From positions 1 through 64,000 of the forward strand of contig JANQSO010000003.1 in the NCBI GenBank assembly GCA_028284005.1: a stretch of 64,000 nt of DNA, read 5' to 3'. Within the stretch, counting starts at the first letter, position 1. The number at the start of each line of letters is the position of its first letter. The stretch comes from Flavobacteriaceae bacterium (GTDB lineage: Bacteria; Bacteroidota; Bacteroidia; Flavobacteriales; Flavobacteriaceae). The notes under the pieces are model-generated. The model did no database searches, had not been told where the DNA came from, and saw nothing but the letters and a program-made list of their open reading frames with translations. This document shows, piece after piece, positions 1 through 10,164 of the stretch. The position numbers and the translations under genes are program-made.

Positions 1-52
1 AGTCCGTTTGCGCCGATGGTACTACAATCGTGGAAGAGTAGGTCGCCGCCTT
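1..52 (+). rRNA. rrf: 5S ribosomal RNA, 3' end only (partial)
   Basis: The first about 50 bases match the 3' half of a Bacteroidota 5S rRNA: the GCCGATGGTACT segment, the GTGGAAGAGTAGGTC segment, then the CGCCGCC end. The 5' part lies outside the window. It marks the end of an rRNA operon read on the plus strand from the left. The exact last base is uncertain by a few positions. Confidence 0.85.
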
Positions 53-57
53 CTTTT

Positions 58-92
58 AAAACCTTCATCTAAAAAAGATGAAGGTTTTTTTT
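58..92 (+). terminator. Intrinsic terminator of the rRNA operon
   Basis: A 13-base stem (AAAACCTTCATCT paired with AGATGAAGGTTTT) closes on a five-A loop and is followed by a run of T. It starts just after the 5S end, so it should terminate the rRNA operon. Confidence 0.85.
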
Positions 93-135
93 ATTGTAAG
101 AGTTTTGAAATATTCTTCAGAAACAGAACCTATAA

Positions 136-360
136 TTAATTACCAAACATCGATTTCATAATAGTATTGATACCCTTAAAGCATAGGTATACTGCTGCTA
201 TACCTGCAATAAGACCTAAGATAAAAGCAACATAGAATACAAAGTTTTCTTTGTTCATGAAGGAAAGGGTCAATAGATAAGGGCTTAAGAACAGCAATGG
301 CAAGGCAAGTGCCATTTTTTTTATTCCTTTGACCAGCAGTTGTTTATCGGTGTGTTTCAT
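136..360 (-). CDS. Small two-helix membrane protein, DUF6095-like
   Basis: A 74-residue protein with a charged N-terminus (MKHTDKQLLVKGIKK), then two hydrophobic segments at about residues 16-37 and 42-64. I chose the ATG at 360 rather than the longer frame to 444, because the extension has no membrane character and lies inside murQ. The start overlaps the 3' end of murQ by 17 bases, so the two are probably co-transcribed and translationally coupled. Size, topology and place downstream of murQ recall the DUF6095 family of Flavobacteria; that assignment is from memory. No function is known. Confidence 0.6.
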   Translation of the reverse strand: MKHTDKQLLVKGIKKMALALPLLFLSPYLLTLSFMNKENFVFYVAFILGLIAGIAAVYLCFKGINTIMKSMFGN

Positions 361-1168
361 TTTTATAGGCATTAATTGCTTTACGGACACTTTGGTGTGT
401 GTCCAATAATTTTTGTGCTTCAGCTTCAGGAATCTGAAGTTCATCCATGATCATTTTTGTGCCACGATCCACTAGTTTATTATTGCTCAATTGCATATCC
501 ACCATTTTGTTTCCTTTCACTCTTCCCAGTTTCACCATTGCAGCAGTAGAGATCATATTTAAAACCAACTTTTGAGCTGTTCCGGCTTTCATACGGGAAC
601 TACCCGTTACAAATTCCGGACCCACGACCACAACAACAGGATGCTTTGCTATAGTAGCTAAAGGGCTTTTGTCATTGCAAGTAATTGAACCTGTAAGAAT
701 ATTGTTCTCATTACATTTTTTAAGAGCGCCAATTACATAGGGGGTAGTACCAGAAGCTGCAATTCCAATTACAATGTCTTTTTCCGATACATTGTATTCC
801 TGAAGGTCTTCCCATCCTTGTGTATGAGAGTCTTCAGCAAATTCTACCGCTTTTCTAATAGCAGAATCACCACCGGCAATTAAACCAATTACTAGCTCGT
901 GCGGTACGCCAAAGGTTGGAGGACACTCACTTGCATCAACAATTCCCAAACGCCCACTTGTACCGGCTCCTATATAAAACAAACGCCCGTCTGCTTTAAG
1001 TTTTGAAGAAACTATTTCGGTTAAAGCAACGATCTGTGGAAGTGATCTTTCAACTGCAATAGGAACTGTTTTGTCTTCAGTATTAATATTCCGAAGTAAT
1101 TCAGCAATGCTCATTTTCTCCAAATGGTCGTAATTAGAATCTGCCTCGGTAGTTTTGGTAAAGCTCAT
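344..1168 (-). CDS. murQ: N-acetylmuramic acid 6-phosphate etherase MurQ
   Basis: MurQ cleaves the lactyl ether of N-acetylmuramic acid 6-phosphate, giving N-acetylglucosamine 6-phosphate and D-lactate, in cytoplasmic peptidoglycan recycling. The 274-residue protein has the SIS sugar-phosphate fold, with the signature FYIGAGTSGRLGIVDASECPP at about residues 64-84; the Glu in ASEC matches the catalytic acid of the family. A second family stretch, GSSRMKAGTAQKLVLN, lies near 190-205. It is somewhat shorter than the E. coli enzyme (about 300) but complete. A TAnnTTTG element sits 4 bases upstream of the ATG. The DUF6095-like gene overlaps its 3' end. Confidence 0.95.
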   Translation of the reverse strand: MSFTKTTEADSNYDHLEKMSIAELLRNINTEDKTVPIAVERSLPQIVALTEIVSSKLKADGRLFYIGAGTSGRLGIVDASECPPTFGVPHELVIGLIAGGDSAIRKAVEFAEDSHTQGWEDLQEYNVSEKDIVIGIAASGTTPYVIGALKKCNENNILTGSITCNDKSPLATIAKHPVVVVVGPEFVTGSSRMKAGTAQKLVLNMISTAAMVKLGRVKGNKMVDMQLSNNKLVDRGTKMIMDELQIPEAEAQKLLDTHQSVRKAINAYKNETHR

Positions 1169-1172
1169 ATTA

Positions 1173-1180
1173 CAAAATTA
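1173..1180 (-). promoter_or_regulatory. -7 promoter element of murQ
   Basis: On the minus strand this reads TAATTTTG, matching the Bacteroidota -7 consensus TAnnTTTG. Only four bases separate it from the murQ ATG, which predicts a leaderless or nearly leaderless mRNA. No clear TTG was seen at the -33 position. Confidence 0.5.
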
Positions 1181-1231
1181 CAATTCTTCGGTGAACTCAC
1201 GTAAGTTTGTTGCTCTATTGTATGTAATAAG

Positions 1232-1257
1232 GTAAAAGCTTAGAAATTCTAAAGCTT
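1232..1257 (-). terminator. Probable terminator of icd
   Basis: AAGCTT-AGAA pairs with TTCTA-AAGCTT with a one-base bulge. On the minus strand the hairpin is followed by TTTT. It lies about 20 bases beyond the icd stop codon. Confidence 0.5.
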
Positions 1258-1276
1258 CCTTTTCCTTTTTAGACTA

Positions 1277-3550
<2,274 letters not shown>

Positions 3551-3562
3551 TTAAAGAACTGC

Positions 3563-3570
3563 AAATATAG
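3563..3570 (-). promoter_or_regulatory. -7 promoter element of icd
   Basis: The minus strand reads TATATTTG followed by C, matching TAnnTTTG. It is 57 bases upstream of the icd ATG, leaving an untranslated leader of about 50 bases. Confidence 0.5.
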
Positions 3571-3627
3571 CGATTTGGGAAAGGTTTTAAAAGGGCAGCA
3601 GGGCTATTTTTGTGGTGCTTTCAAAAA

Positions 3628-3673
3628 CAAGAAAAGCCATAACACTGTATTGCTACATTGCTATGGCTTCTTG
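3628..3673. repeat. Inverted repeat with an 11-base stem
   Basis: CAAGAAAAGCCAT (3628-3640) pairs with ATGGCTTCTTG (3663-3673), leaving a two-base bulge in the left arm and a 22-base loop. No T-tract follows on either side, so a simple terminator is unlikely. It could be a fold in a small RNA or a dispersed palindromic element. Confidence 0.4.
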
Positions 3674-3791
3674 TGAAACAGACCGTTACCAACTAATCTT
3701 TACAATTCGAGGCAAGTTTATTATACCCTTGCAGTTGTGATTTGCTTCAATGAGGTTTGTTTTTATTGAACCAGTAACTAAAAGCTACCCT

Positions 3792-3928
3792 ATGTCCCAA
3801 AAAAACAGTCTCAAACTCTTTTTAATCTCGACCCTAACGATCACGAAGACCGTCAGCATCTCAAGCAATTAAAAAAAGTATATAAAGAACGTTACTTTAT
3901 TTTCAATCCGGCTGTAACACCATTTTGA
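3792..3928 (+). pseudogene. Possible frameshifted small ORF of unknown function
   Basis: An ATG at 3792 opens a frame that meets a run of seven A (3799-3805). The frame that continues past this run, to a TGA at 3926-3928, encodes a protein-like stretch including LFNLDPNDHEDRQHLKQLKK and then YFIFNPAVTPF. A one-base length change in the A-run would join ATG and this frame into a protein of about 45 residues. It could be a decayed gene, a slippage-dependent small gene, a sequencing error or chance. I recognise no family. Confidence 0.25.
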
Positions 3929-4022
3929 TACTGCTAATGTAAAACAGAAAATTTAAAAAGCAAGTTTTATAACGTATTAAATATTAACTATTTATAAACT
4001 TGAGTTATTAACATTTGTTCAT

Positions 4023-4056
4023 AAAAAAAGCAGCCTGTGAAAACGCTGCTTTTTTA
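4023..4056 (-). terminator. Terminator of rplS
   Basis: A-run plus GCAGC pairs with GCTGC plus T-run around a loop of about 10 bases. On the minus strand the hairpin ends in a T-tract about 20 bases beyond the rplS stop codon. Confidence 0.8.
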
Positions 4057-4076
4057 TACTTATGAAAGAGAAAAAA

Positions 4077-4427
4077 TTAAATTCTTCTCTCTTTAATCCT
4101 TGCTTTCTTACCGGTAAGCCCTCTAAAGTAATAGATACGTTTTCTGCGAACGCTTCCTGTTTTATTAACTTCAATTTTTTGAAGGGTTGGTAAATTGATT
4201 GGGAAAATACGCTCAACACCAATGGTCCCGGACATTTTTCTGATAGTAAATGTTTGTGATGACCCTGTTCCTTTTACCTGAATGACAACTCCTCTAAAGA
4301 ACTGTGTTCTTGTCTTTTCACCTTCACGGATCTCATAGTAGACAGTAATTGTATCCCCGGCACTGAACTTTGGGAAATCTTTCTTAGTTACAAACTCGTC
4401 TTGTACAAATTTAATTAACTCTTCCAT
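4077..4427 (-). CDS. rplS: 50S ribosomal protein bL19
   Basis: Structural protein of the large ribosomal subunit at the 30S-50S interface. The 116 residues contain the L19 signature: FSAGDTITVYYEIREGEKTR near the N-terminus, FRGVVIQVKGTGSSQTFTIRK in the middle, and a basic C-terminus with IYYFRGLTGKKARIKER. The length is normal. trmD ends 120 bases upstream, but rplS has its own textbook promoter in that gap (4500-4529) and its own terminator. Confidence 0.97.
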   Translation of the reverse strand: MEELIKFVQDEFVTKKDFPKFSAGDTITVYYEIREGEKTRTQFFRGVVIQVKGTGSSQTFTIRKMSGTIGVERIFPINLPTLQKIEVNKTGSVRRKRIYYFRGLTGKKARIKERRI

Positions 4428-4499
4428 TTTGTTTCTTTGATACTGGTTTATTCAAAACAACATTCACGTTTCTCGCCAGAGGTTGAATCAAATTGCGTG

Positions 4500-4529
4500 C
4501 AAAAATAAGCAAATTATACTATGTTACAA
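4500..4529 (-). promoter_or_regulatory. Promoter of rplS (TTG-N19-TAnnTTTG)
   Basis: On the minus strand, TTG (4527-4529) is followed after exactly 19 bases by TATTTTTG (4500-4507), a full match to the Bacteroidota -33/-7 promoter. The leader to the rplS ATG is about 65 bases, long for this window and possibly a site of autogenous control. Confidence 0.7.
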
Positions 4530-4546
4530 TACTTTGCCGCTATTTT

Positions 4547-5221
4547 TTACTCCAATAAATCCGGCCTTCGCTCTTCGGTACGCTTTATAGCTTGCTCTTC
4601 ACGCCATTCTTCAATTTTTGCCGTATTTCCGCTCGTAAGAATTTCCGGGACCTTCCAGCCTTTATAGTCGGCAGGCCGGGTATAGATAGGCGGTGCCAAT
4701 AAATTGTCCTGAAAGCTATCCGTTAGAGCACTTGTTTCATTGCCTAACACTCCCGGAATCAACCGTATGATAGCATCACAAAGTACCGCCGCTGCTAATT
4801 CACCTCCGCTCAATACAAAATCACCTACTGAGAGTTCCCGGGTAATGAAATGATCCCGAACCCGTTGATCCACTCCTTTGTAATGGCCACAGAGAATAAT
4901 GATATTCTTTTTAATGGAGAGTTCATTTGCAGTGCCTTGATCGAGGGTTGTTCCGTCCGGAGTCATATAGATGACCTCATCGTAATCTCTTTCGGCTTTC
5001 AATTGAGAGATGCATTTATCAATAGGTTCTATCATCATCACCATTCCGGCACCACCTCCAAATTGATAATCATCGACCTGTTTATAGTTATTGGTGGAGT
5101 AATCTCTTAGGTTATGGGTATGTACTTCTACGATCCCTTTTTCGATGGCTCGCTTTAAAATTGAGGCTTCAAAAGGACTTTTTAGCAATTCCGGCAGTAC
5201 GGTAATAATATCGATCCGCAT
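4547..5221 (-). CDS. trmD: tRNA (guanine-N1)-methyltransferase TrmD
   Basis: Methylates G37 of tRNAs with S-adenosylmethionine to prevent +1 frameshifting. The 224-residue protein starts with [13 protein letters not shown] and carries the SPOUT/TrmD signatures [13 protein letters not shown] (about 54-66), HYKGVDQRV (about 115-123) and the trefoil-knot stretch [14 protein letters not shown] (about 132-145). It begins 2 bases after the TPR gene, so it is in an operon with it. Confidence 0.96.
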   Translation of the reverse strand: MRIDIITVLPELLKSPFEASILKRAIEKGIVEVHTHNLRDYSTNNYKQVDDYQFGGGAGMVMMIEPIDKCISQLKAERDYDEVIYMTPDGTTLDQGTANELSIKKNIIILCGHYKGVDQRVRDHFITRELSVGDFVLSGGELAAAVLCDAIIRLIPGVLGNETSALTDSFQDNLLAPPIYTRPADYKGWKVPEILTSGNTAKIEEWREEQAIKRTEERRPDLLE

Positions 5222-5223
5222 CG

Positions 5224-5718
5224 CTACAAAAGTTCTTGTTTTAGTTTACAGCGATCGATAGAACCCTTAGCGCGTTCCAGTACATTTTTATCCAACGTCT
5301 GTAAAGCTGCTTTTTTGTAATGTTCTATGGCTTCTTCCAGTTTTCCCTGCTGCTCATACATAATAGCATACTCATTATAAATGGTAGATTTTGTAATACC
5401 AGGTATATTCATGGCTTTGTCCAATAGCTCTTTTAACTCATCATATTTGCCCAAAGTGGAAAGTAAAATAGAATAGTTGTAATATACAGCCGGATACATA
5501 GGAGATTTTTCCAGGCATAGTTTATACAGGGTCTCTCCTTTTTCGTATTCTTTAAATTTTACTTCGTATAAATACCCCAGATGATTGTACGCCTTGCCAA
5601 AGCTAGGGTCCATATCTATTATTTTTTCCAGCTTGTTGGTCGCTTCATCATAATGCCCGTTCTTTATGTCGGAATTGGCCTGATCCAATAATTCCTCGAG
5701 TTTGGTAAGGTGATCCAT
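5224..5718 (-). CDS. Tetratricopeptide repeat protein
   Basis: A 164-residue soluble protein made of TPR-like helical pairs: repeats are visible near residues 18-50 ([21 protein letters not shown]), 50-85, 85-118 and 118-150 ([19 protein letters not shown]). No signal peptide or enzymatic domain is seen. It sits 2 bases upstream of trmD and 42 bases after the GNAT gene. Such proteins mediate protein contacts; the partner is unknown. Confidence 0.75.
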   Translation of the reverse strand: MDHLTKLEELLDQANSDIKNGHYDEATNKLEKIIDMDPSFGKAYNHLGYLYEVKFKEYEKGETLYKLCLEKSPMYPAVYYNYSILLSTLGKYDELKELLDKAMNIPGITKSTIYNEYAIMYEQQGKLEEAIEHYKKAALQTLDKNVLERAKGSIDRCKLKQELL

Positions 5719-5760
5719 AGTGTAAAATTTAGACTGTAAAAATACAAGAAATAGGTTAGA

Positions 5761-6201
5761 TTATATCTCCCAGGTATAATGAAAAACTTTGGTGTCTTTT
5801 TTCCATCCCAAACGTTCATACAGTTTTTGTGCGGGATTGTCAAAATCGGTTTCAAGTGTGAGGCCACGGCTCCCTACCTTCACGGCAAATACTTTGGCTT
5901 CGTTCATAATCGCTTCACCAACTCCTTTTCCCCGTACTTCGGGAGAGACAAAGAGGTCATTCAAAATATAGGTACGCTGCATAGCTACGGAAGAGAAGCT
6001 TGGATACAACTGTGTAAAACCCACACCTTTTTCATTTTCATCCAGCGCCAAAAAAATGACAGAATCGTTTTTCTTAAACCGTTCACTTAAGAACTTACGA
6101 GCAGCTTCTGGATTGGAAGCTTTTTTATAAAATACCCGATAGCCGTCAAAAAGAGGAACTAACTGGTCAAGATTTTCTTGTGTGGCTTGTATTATTTTCA
6201 T
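5761..6201 (-). CDS. GNAT family N-acetyltransferase
   Basis: A 146-residue single-domain GNAT. The acetyl-CoA binding stretch LFVSPEVRGKGVGEAIMNEA lies at about residues 87-106, preceded by the strand GVGFTQLYPSFSS and followed by LTLETDFDNPAQKLYERLGW. The substrate cannot be told from sequence. A TAATTTTA element just upstream of the ATG is one base off the promoter consensus. It is probably the first gene of the GNAT-TPR-trmD run. Confidence 0.85.
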   Translation of the reverse strand: MKIIQATQENLDQLVPLFDGYRVFYKKASNPEAARKFLSERFKKNDSVIFLALDENEKGVGFTQLYPSFSSVAMQRTYILNDLFVSPEVRGKGVGEAIMNEAKVFAVKVGSRGLTLETDFDNPAQKLYERLGWKKDTKVFHYTWEI

Positions 6202-6218
6202 GTTTTAAAATTACAGCT

Positions 6219-6264
6219 TTTCTGAAAAAAAAGCCCATTGATCTCTCAACGGGCTTTTCAGAAA
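6219..6264. terminator. Bidirectional terminator between gap and the GNAT gene
   Basis: GCCCATTGA pairs with TCAACGGGC (one G-T pair), flanked by TCTGAAAA on one side and TTTTCAGA on the other, so the whole element is nearly symmetric. It follows the gap stop codon at 6280 on the minus strand. Confidence 0.75.
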
Positions 6265-6279
6265 TTATTTTAGTAACTA

Positions 6280-7728
6280 TTAATAGTAGGTAAATCTTCT
6301 CACTTTAGCAATATGTTTTGCGAGCCTGATCACCTGGTGGCTATACCCGTACTCGTTATCATACCAGACATATAACACACAATTCTTACCATCATTGGCT
6401 ACGATAGTGGCATTGCTATCGAAAATTGAAGGAGCTGAGGACCCTACAATATCACTCGATACCAATTCATTGTTCAAAGAGTATTTGATCTGTTCTACTA
6501 AGTTTCCTTCCAAAGCATATTTCTTCATCATGGCATTCATACCTTCTTTAGAAGTCTTAGTTCCCAATTCCAGTTTCAATATGGCCAAAGATCCGTTAGG
6601 CACAGGAACACGGATCGCATTAGAGGTCAGCTTTCCTTCAAAAGAAGGTAATGCCTTTGAAACGGCACTTCCGGCACCGGTCTCTGTAATTACCATATTT
6701 AGTGCTGCTGCACGGCCACGACGATATTTTTTGTGCATATTGTCTACCAGGTTCTGGTCATTGGTATACGCATGGATAGTTTCCAAATGCCCTTGTACCA
6801 CACCAAAGGAATCTTCTACTGCTTTCAGAATAGGAGTGATGGCATTGGTTGTACAGGAAGCTGCTGAGAATATATCTATTTTACTTGGGTCGTTCTCTTC
6901 GTGATTTACACCGTGTACTATGTTTGGAACTCCTTTTCCGGGAGCTGTTAGCAATACCTTGGATGTACCTTTGGCCTTTAAGTGCCTTCCTAATGCTTCC
7001 TCATCACGAAATGCTCCGGTGTTGTCAATGATCAAAGCGTCGTCAATACCATATTGGGTATAATCGATCTCTTCGGGAGCATTTGCAGAAATGATATATA
7101 CAGTAGTCCCATTAATGATCAATGCTTTATTTTCAATATCTGCACGAACTGTTCCGGGAAAATCTCCGTGTACCGAATCATACTGAAGTAATGAGGCTCT
7201 TTTTTCGAGAACAGTTTCATTAATAGCACCACGGGTAACGATAGCACGCAAACGCATCTGACTCCCTTGTCCGGTACGTGTCATCAATTCTCTGGCCAAC
7301 AAGCGTCCAATTCTTCCGAAGCCATATAAAACAACATCTTTAGGTGAGATATTGTTTGTCTCTTTGGCATCTTTTAATTTATCGACAACAAATGCAATGG
7401 CATCTTTATATTGGTTGTCTTCCAAGTGGTACTCGAAAGTTAATTTTCCGATATCCAGTTTTGCAGGTGGCAGATCAAGAGTTTTAATAGCCTGTGCAAT
7501 TTCTACGGAATCAAAAATAGAAATAGGTTTTTGTACAAACTCTCCGGCATATTCGTGAAGATTTAAGATCTCACTTACGTTCCTATCTATTAATTGATTT
7601 CTAAAAAGCACCAGTTCAATAGATTTGTCATACCATAGGTCACTAACGATCTTAATAAATTCTACGGTTGCTTTTCTGCGGTCGGTTTGAAAAGACAGTT
7701 CTTTTTCATAAACGTCATCAAAACTCAT
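6280..7728 (-). CDS. gap: Glyceraldehyde-3-phosphate dehydrogenase, long form
   Basis: Interconverts glyceraldehyde 3-phosphate and 1,3-bisphosphoglycerate with NAD(P). I start it at the ATG at 7728 (MSFDDVYEKELSF), giving 482 residues; the open frame to 7863 is cut off by a promoter-like TACTTTTG at 7761-7768. The catalytic region starts near residue 140 with the Rossmann stretch VVLYGFGRIGRLLA and has the active-site motif SAASCTTNAITP with Cys292. The N-terminal region of about 130 residues is absent from the usual 335-residue enzyme and is typical of the large GAPDH form of Bacteroidota. The preferred direction in the cell cannot be told. Confidence 0.93.
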   Translation of the reverse strand: MSFDDVYEKELSFQTDRRKATVEFIKIVSDLWYDKSIELVLFRNQLIDRNVSEILNLHEYAGEFVQKPISIFDSVEIAQAIKTLDLPPAKLDIGKLTFEYHLEDNQYKDAIAFVVDKLKDAKETNNISPKDVVLYGFGRIGRLLARELMTRTGQGSQMRLRAIVTRGAINETVLEKRASLLQYDSVHGDFPGTVRADIENKALIINGTTVYIISANAPEEIDYTQYGIDDALIIDNTGAFRDEEALGRHLKAKGTSKVLLTAPGKGVPNIVHGVNHEENDPSKIDIFSAASCTTNAITPILKAVEDSFGVVQGHLETIHAYTNDQNLVDNMHKKYRRGRAAALNMVITETGAGSAVSKALPSFEGKLTSNAIRVPVPNGSLAILKLELGTKTSKEGMNAMMKKYALEGNLVEQIKYSLNNELVSSDIVGSSAPSIFDSNATIVANDGKNCVLYVWYDNEYGYSHQVIRLAKHIAKVRRFTYY

Positions 7729-7760
7729 AGTTGTGTTGTTTAAGGGTTTAAAATTTTTTG

Positions 7761-7768
7761 CAAAAGTA
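7761..7768 (-). promoter_or_regulatory. -7 promoter element of gap
   Basis: The minus strand reads TACTTTTG followed by C, a full match to TAnnTTTG, 32 bases before the chosen ATG at 7728. It also argues against starting the protein at 7863. Confidence 0.55.
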
Positions 7769-7804
7769 GATATTTCAAACGGTTTGGTGAAGCATATTGG
7801 TAAA

Positions 7805-7845
7805 AATAAATACCCCTCCAAAAAAGATTTTTTAAGAGGGGTACC
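7805..7845 (-). terminator. Terminator of the HtrA protease gene
   Basis: TACCCCTC (7811-7818) pairs with GAGGGGTA (7836-7843), with an inner A6/T6 pairing that extends the hairpin. On the minus strand a T-rich stretch follows. It lies about 20 bases after the protease stop codon. Confidence 0.65.
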
Positions 7846-7864
7846 TTCTTCAGAAAGAAACAAA

Positions 7865-9259
7865 CTACCTGAAGATGAACGAATTTAATTCGCCACGCTG
7901 ATCTACAAAGGTCATCTTAATAGGTGTATTGTAGTCTCTGCGGTTCATAATACGTTTTACGTCATCGATATCCGTTATTCTTTGGTCATTGATCTTGGTG
8001 ATCAAAATACCGGTAAGGTTGTATTGTGCCATATCTCTTGTTAAAGCACGGGTAACTAAAACACCGTTTTTAATTCCGCGCTCTTTTAGGTCTGAAGCAC
8101 TGGCATTTTTCACTTCCAAACCAATATCTGTGATCTCAAAGGTTTCTAGTTTTATAAGTGTAACAGGAATTCTCTTTTCTCTTCCGTTACGAAGTACAGT
8201 CACTTCTACCACATCATTGGGCCGTTTTGAACCTAAATATCCTACCAGGTCAGAAAATTTTCCAACTTTATAACCGTCCAGCTGTTTGATGATATCTCCT
8301 TCGTAGATCCCACTTTTTTCCGCACCACTACCTTTTTCGACACTACTCACATAAACGCCTTCGGTCTCATCGGTTCCGATCTCGTCAGCTATTCTTGAAT
8401 TAAGTGTACCACCGGTAATTCCTAAAATTCCACGTTGCACATTACCAAACTCCATGATATCTTCAATTACTTTTCGGGCATTGTTGGAAGGTACTGCAAA
8501 TGCATACCCAACATAAGAACCGGTCTCAGAAGTTATCGCGGTATTGATCCCGATAAGTTCTCCACGTGTGTTTACCAAAGCGCCACCACTATTACCGCGA
8601 TTTACAGCTGCATCAGTTTGTATGAATGATTGCGGGTTGCCATCAAACTCATTGAGGTCCCTGGCTTTAGCACTTACAATTCCGGCAGTTACCGTTGAAG
8701 TCAGATTAAATGGATTTCCAACAGCAAGCACCCATTCTCCAATTTTTACCTCGTTGGAATCTCCAAAGGTAACATACGGGAATTTCTCGTTGCTGTCTAA
8801 TTTGATCAATGCAATATCGGTTTTAGGATCTGTACCAACGAGTTCTGCACTATAAGTTTTATTATTGTTAAGTGTAACAGATAATTCGGAGGCATTGGCA
8901 ATAACATGATTGTTGGTAATGATGTAGCCGTCTGCAGAAATAATGACACCACTTCCGGAACCGATCATTTCCCGGGTGGTTCCACTACCACTAAAATAAT
9001 CCATGATACTTCTGGGTTGAGTGGATATGGTTCTGTTCTTAACGTGAACTACGGAATTTACTGTCTTTTCTGCAGCTTCGGTGAAGTCTGTATTCATTTC
9101 TGCTGCAGTTGAAGCTGAAAAATTGGTCGGAATAAAAGAAGGTGTTTCGTTTTCAGAGATCATTGAAACATTATCGGTTTCAACAAAAGCCTTATATCCA
9201 CCTAATGTTAGTGCGCCTGCAACAAGCGCTACGGTAAATAATCGAAGAGTTTGTTTCAT
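7865..9259 (-). CDS. htrA: Periplasmic serine protease of the Do/HtrA family
   Basis: An envelope protease and chaperone that removes misfolded exported proteins. The 464-residue protein has an N-terminal hydrophobic export segment (about 5-24), a trypsin-like domain with His118 (ITNNHVI), Asp148 (KTDIALIKL) and Ser224 (NRGNSGGALV), and then PDZ regions at about 275-365 and 385-464, the first with SGIYEGDIIKQLDGYKV. All three catalytic residues are present. Monocistronic, with its own terminator; divergent from dapF. Confidence 0.93.
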   Translation of the reverse strand: MKQTLRLFTVALVAGALTLGGYKAFVETDNVSMISENETPSFIPTNFSASTAAEMNTDFTEAAEKTVNSVVHVKNRTISTQPRSIMDYFSGSGTTREMIGSGSGVIISADGYIITNNHVIANASELSVTLNNNKTYSAELVGTDPKTDIALIKLDSNEKFPYVTFGDSNEVKIGEWVLAVGNPFNLTSTVTAGIVSAKARDLNEFDGNPQSFIQTDAAVNRGNSGGALVNTRGELIGINTAITSETGSYVGYAFAVPSNNARKVIEDIMEFGNVQRGILGITGGTLNSRIADEIGTDETEGVYVSSVEKGSGAEKSGIYEGDIIKQLDGYKVGKFSDLVGYLGSKRPNDVVEVTVLRNGREKRIPVTLIKLETFEITDIGLEVKNASASDLKERGIKNGVLVTRALTRDMAQYNLTGILITKINDQRITDIDDVKRIMNRRDYNTPIKMTFVDQRGELNSFIFR

Positions 9260-9377
9260 ATTCTTTTACATTTATACATTAAAATTAACTATTAAATGAC
9301 GAAAATATTTCTCAAAGGTTTCACTTTTAACTTCCATTTAACAGCAGTAAAAAGGGTAAACTAGAGTTGGCTTTTTA

Positions 9378-9385
9378 TACCTTTG
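9378..9385 (+). promoter_or_regulatory. -7 promoter element of dapF
   Basis: TACCTTTG followed by C matches TAnnTTTG and is only five bases before the dapF ATG at 9391. This implies a leaderless transcript and fixes the start codon downstream of the longer open frame that begins at 9367. Confidence 0.6.
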
Positions 9386-9390
9386 CGCAA

Positions 9391-10164
9391 ATGGAATTTG
9401 AATTCTACAAATATCAAGGAACGGGCAATGACTTTGTGATGATCGATAATCGCCACAATATTTTCCCCAAAAACAATACCAAATTGGTGGCGCAGATCTG
9501 TGACCGAAAATTTGGCATAGGTGCGGACGGACTGATCTTATTGGAAGAGCACCCTACTGCCAATTTTTCCATGGTGTATTATAATGCAGATGGAAATTTA
9601 AGTTCTATGTGCGGTAATGGCGGAAGGTGTATTACTCACTTTTCAAGGTTTTTAGGGATCATTGATGACAAAGCGGTTTTTGAAGCAGTTGATGGCATGC
9701 ATGAAGCCAATATTCAAGGTGATATGGTTTCACTTAAAATGAATGATGTAACTTCTGTAAAAGTTTCAGACGGTTATGTGTTTTTGGACACCGGTTCACC
9801 GCATCATGTTGAACAGGTTTCAAGTTTAGAAGCATTTGATGTGTATTCAGAAGGAAAAACAATTCGGAATACCATATACGGAAAAGAAGGTTCTAACGTT
9901 AATTTTGTGGAAGCTATTGGAGATGAAGTCTTTTACGTAAGAACCTATGAAAGAGGGGTAGAAGATGAAACATTATCCTGCGGTACAGGCGTAACCGCAG
10001 TAGCTTTAGCCATGTATGAAACCGGCAATACACAAACTAATACTGTTAAACTACAAACTCCCGGAGGATTGCTTACGGTAGCTTTTACAAAAGCAGACAA
10101 AGGGTATGAAAATATTTACCTAACGGGACCTGCAGTACAGGTCTTTAAAGGAATTTGGAAATGA
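9391..10164 (+). CDS. dapF: Diaminopimelate epimerase DapF
   Basis: Converts LL- to meso-diaminopimelate for lysine and peptidoglycan synthesis. The 257-residue protein begins MEFEFYKYQGTGNDFV and has the two catalytic cysteines Cys74 (SSMCGNGGRC) and Cys197 (LSCGTGVTAVA). The ATG at 9391 is preferred because the promoter element lies within the longer frame. Its stop overlaps the next ATG (ATGA), so it heads a dapF-GNAT-mltG operon. Confidence 0.96.
   Translation: MEFEFYKYQGTGNDFVMIDNRHNIFPKNNTKLVAQICDRKFGIGADGLILLEEHPTANFSMVYYNADGNLSSMCGNGGRCITHFSRFLGIIDDKAVFEAVDGMHEANIQGDMVSLKMNDVTSVKVSDGYVFLDTGSPHHVEQVSSLEAFDVYSEGKTIRNTIYGKEGSNVNFVEAIGDEVFYVRTYERGVEDETLSCGTGVTAVALAMYETGNTQTNTVKLQTPGGLLTVAFTKADKGYENIYLTGPAVQVFKGIWK

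Noticed and set aside
4531-4540. Plus-strand promoter at ATACTTTGCC
   Set aside because: It has one base too few between TA and TTTG and no gene starts downstream on that strand.
7729-7863. N-terminal extension of GAPDH to 7863
   Set aside because: It overlaps the TACTTTTG promoter element and looks unlike protein-coding sequence; the ATG at 7728 fits homologues.
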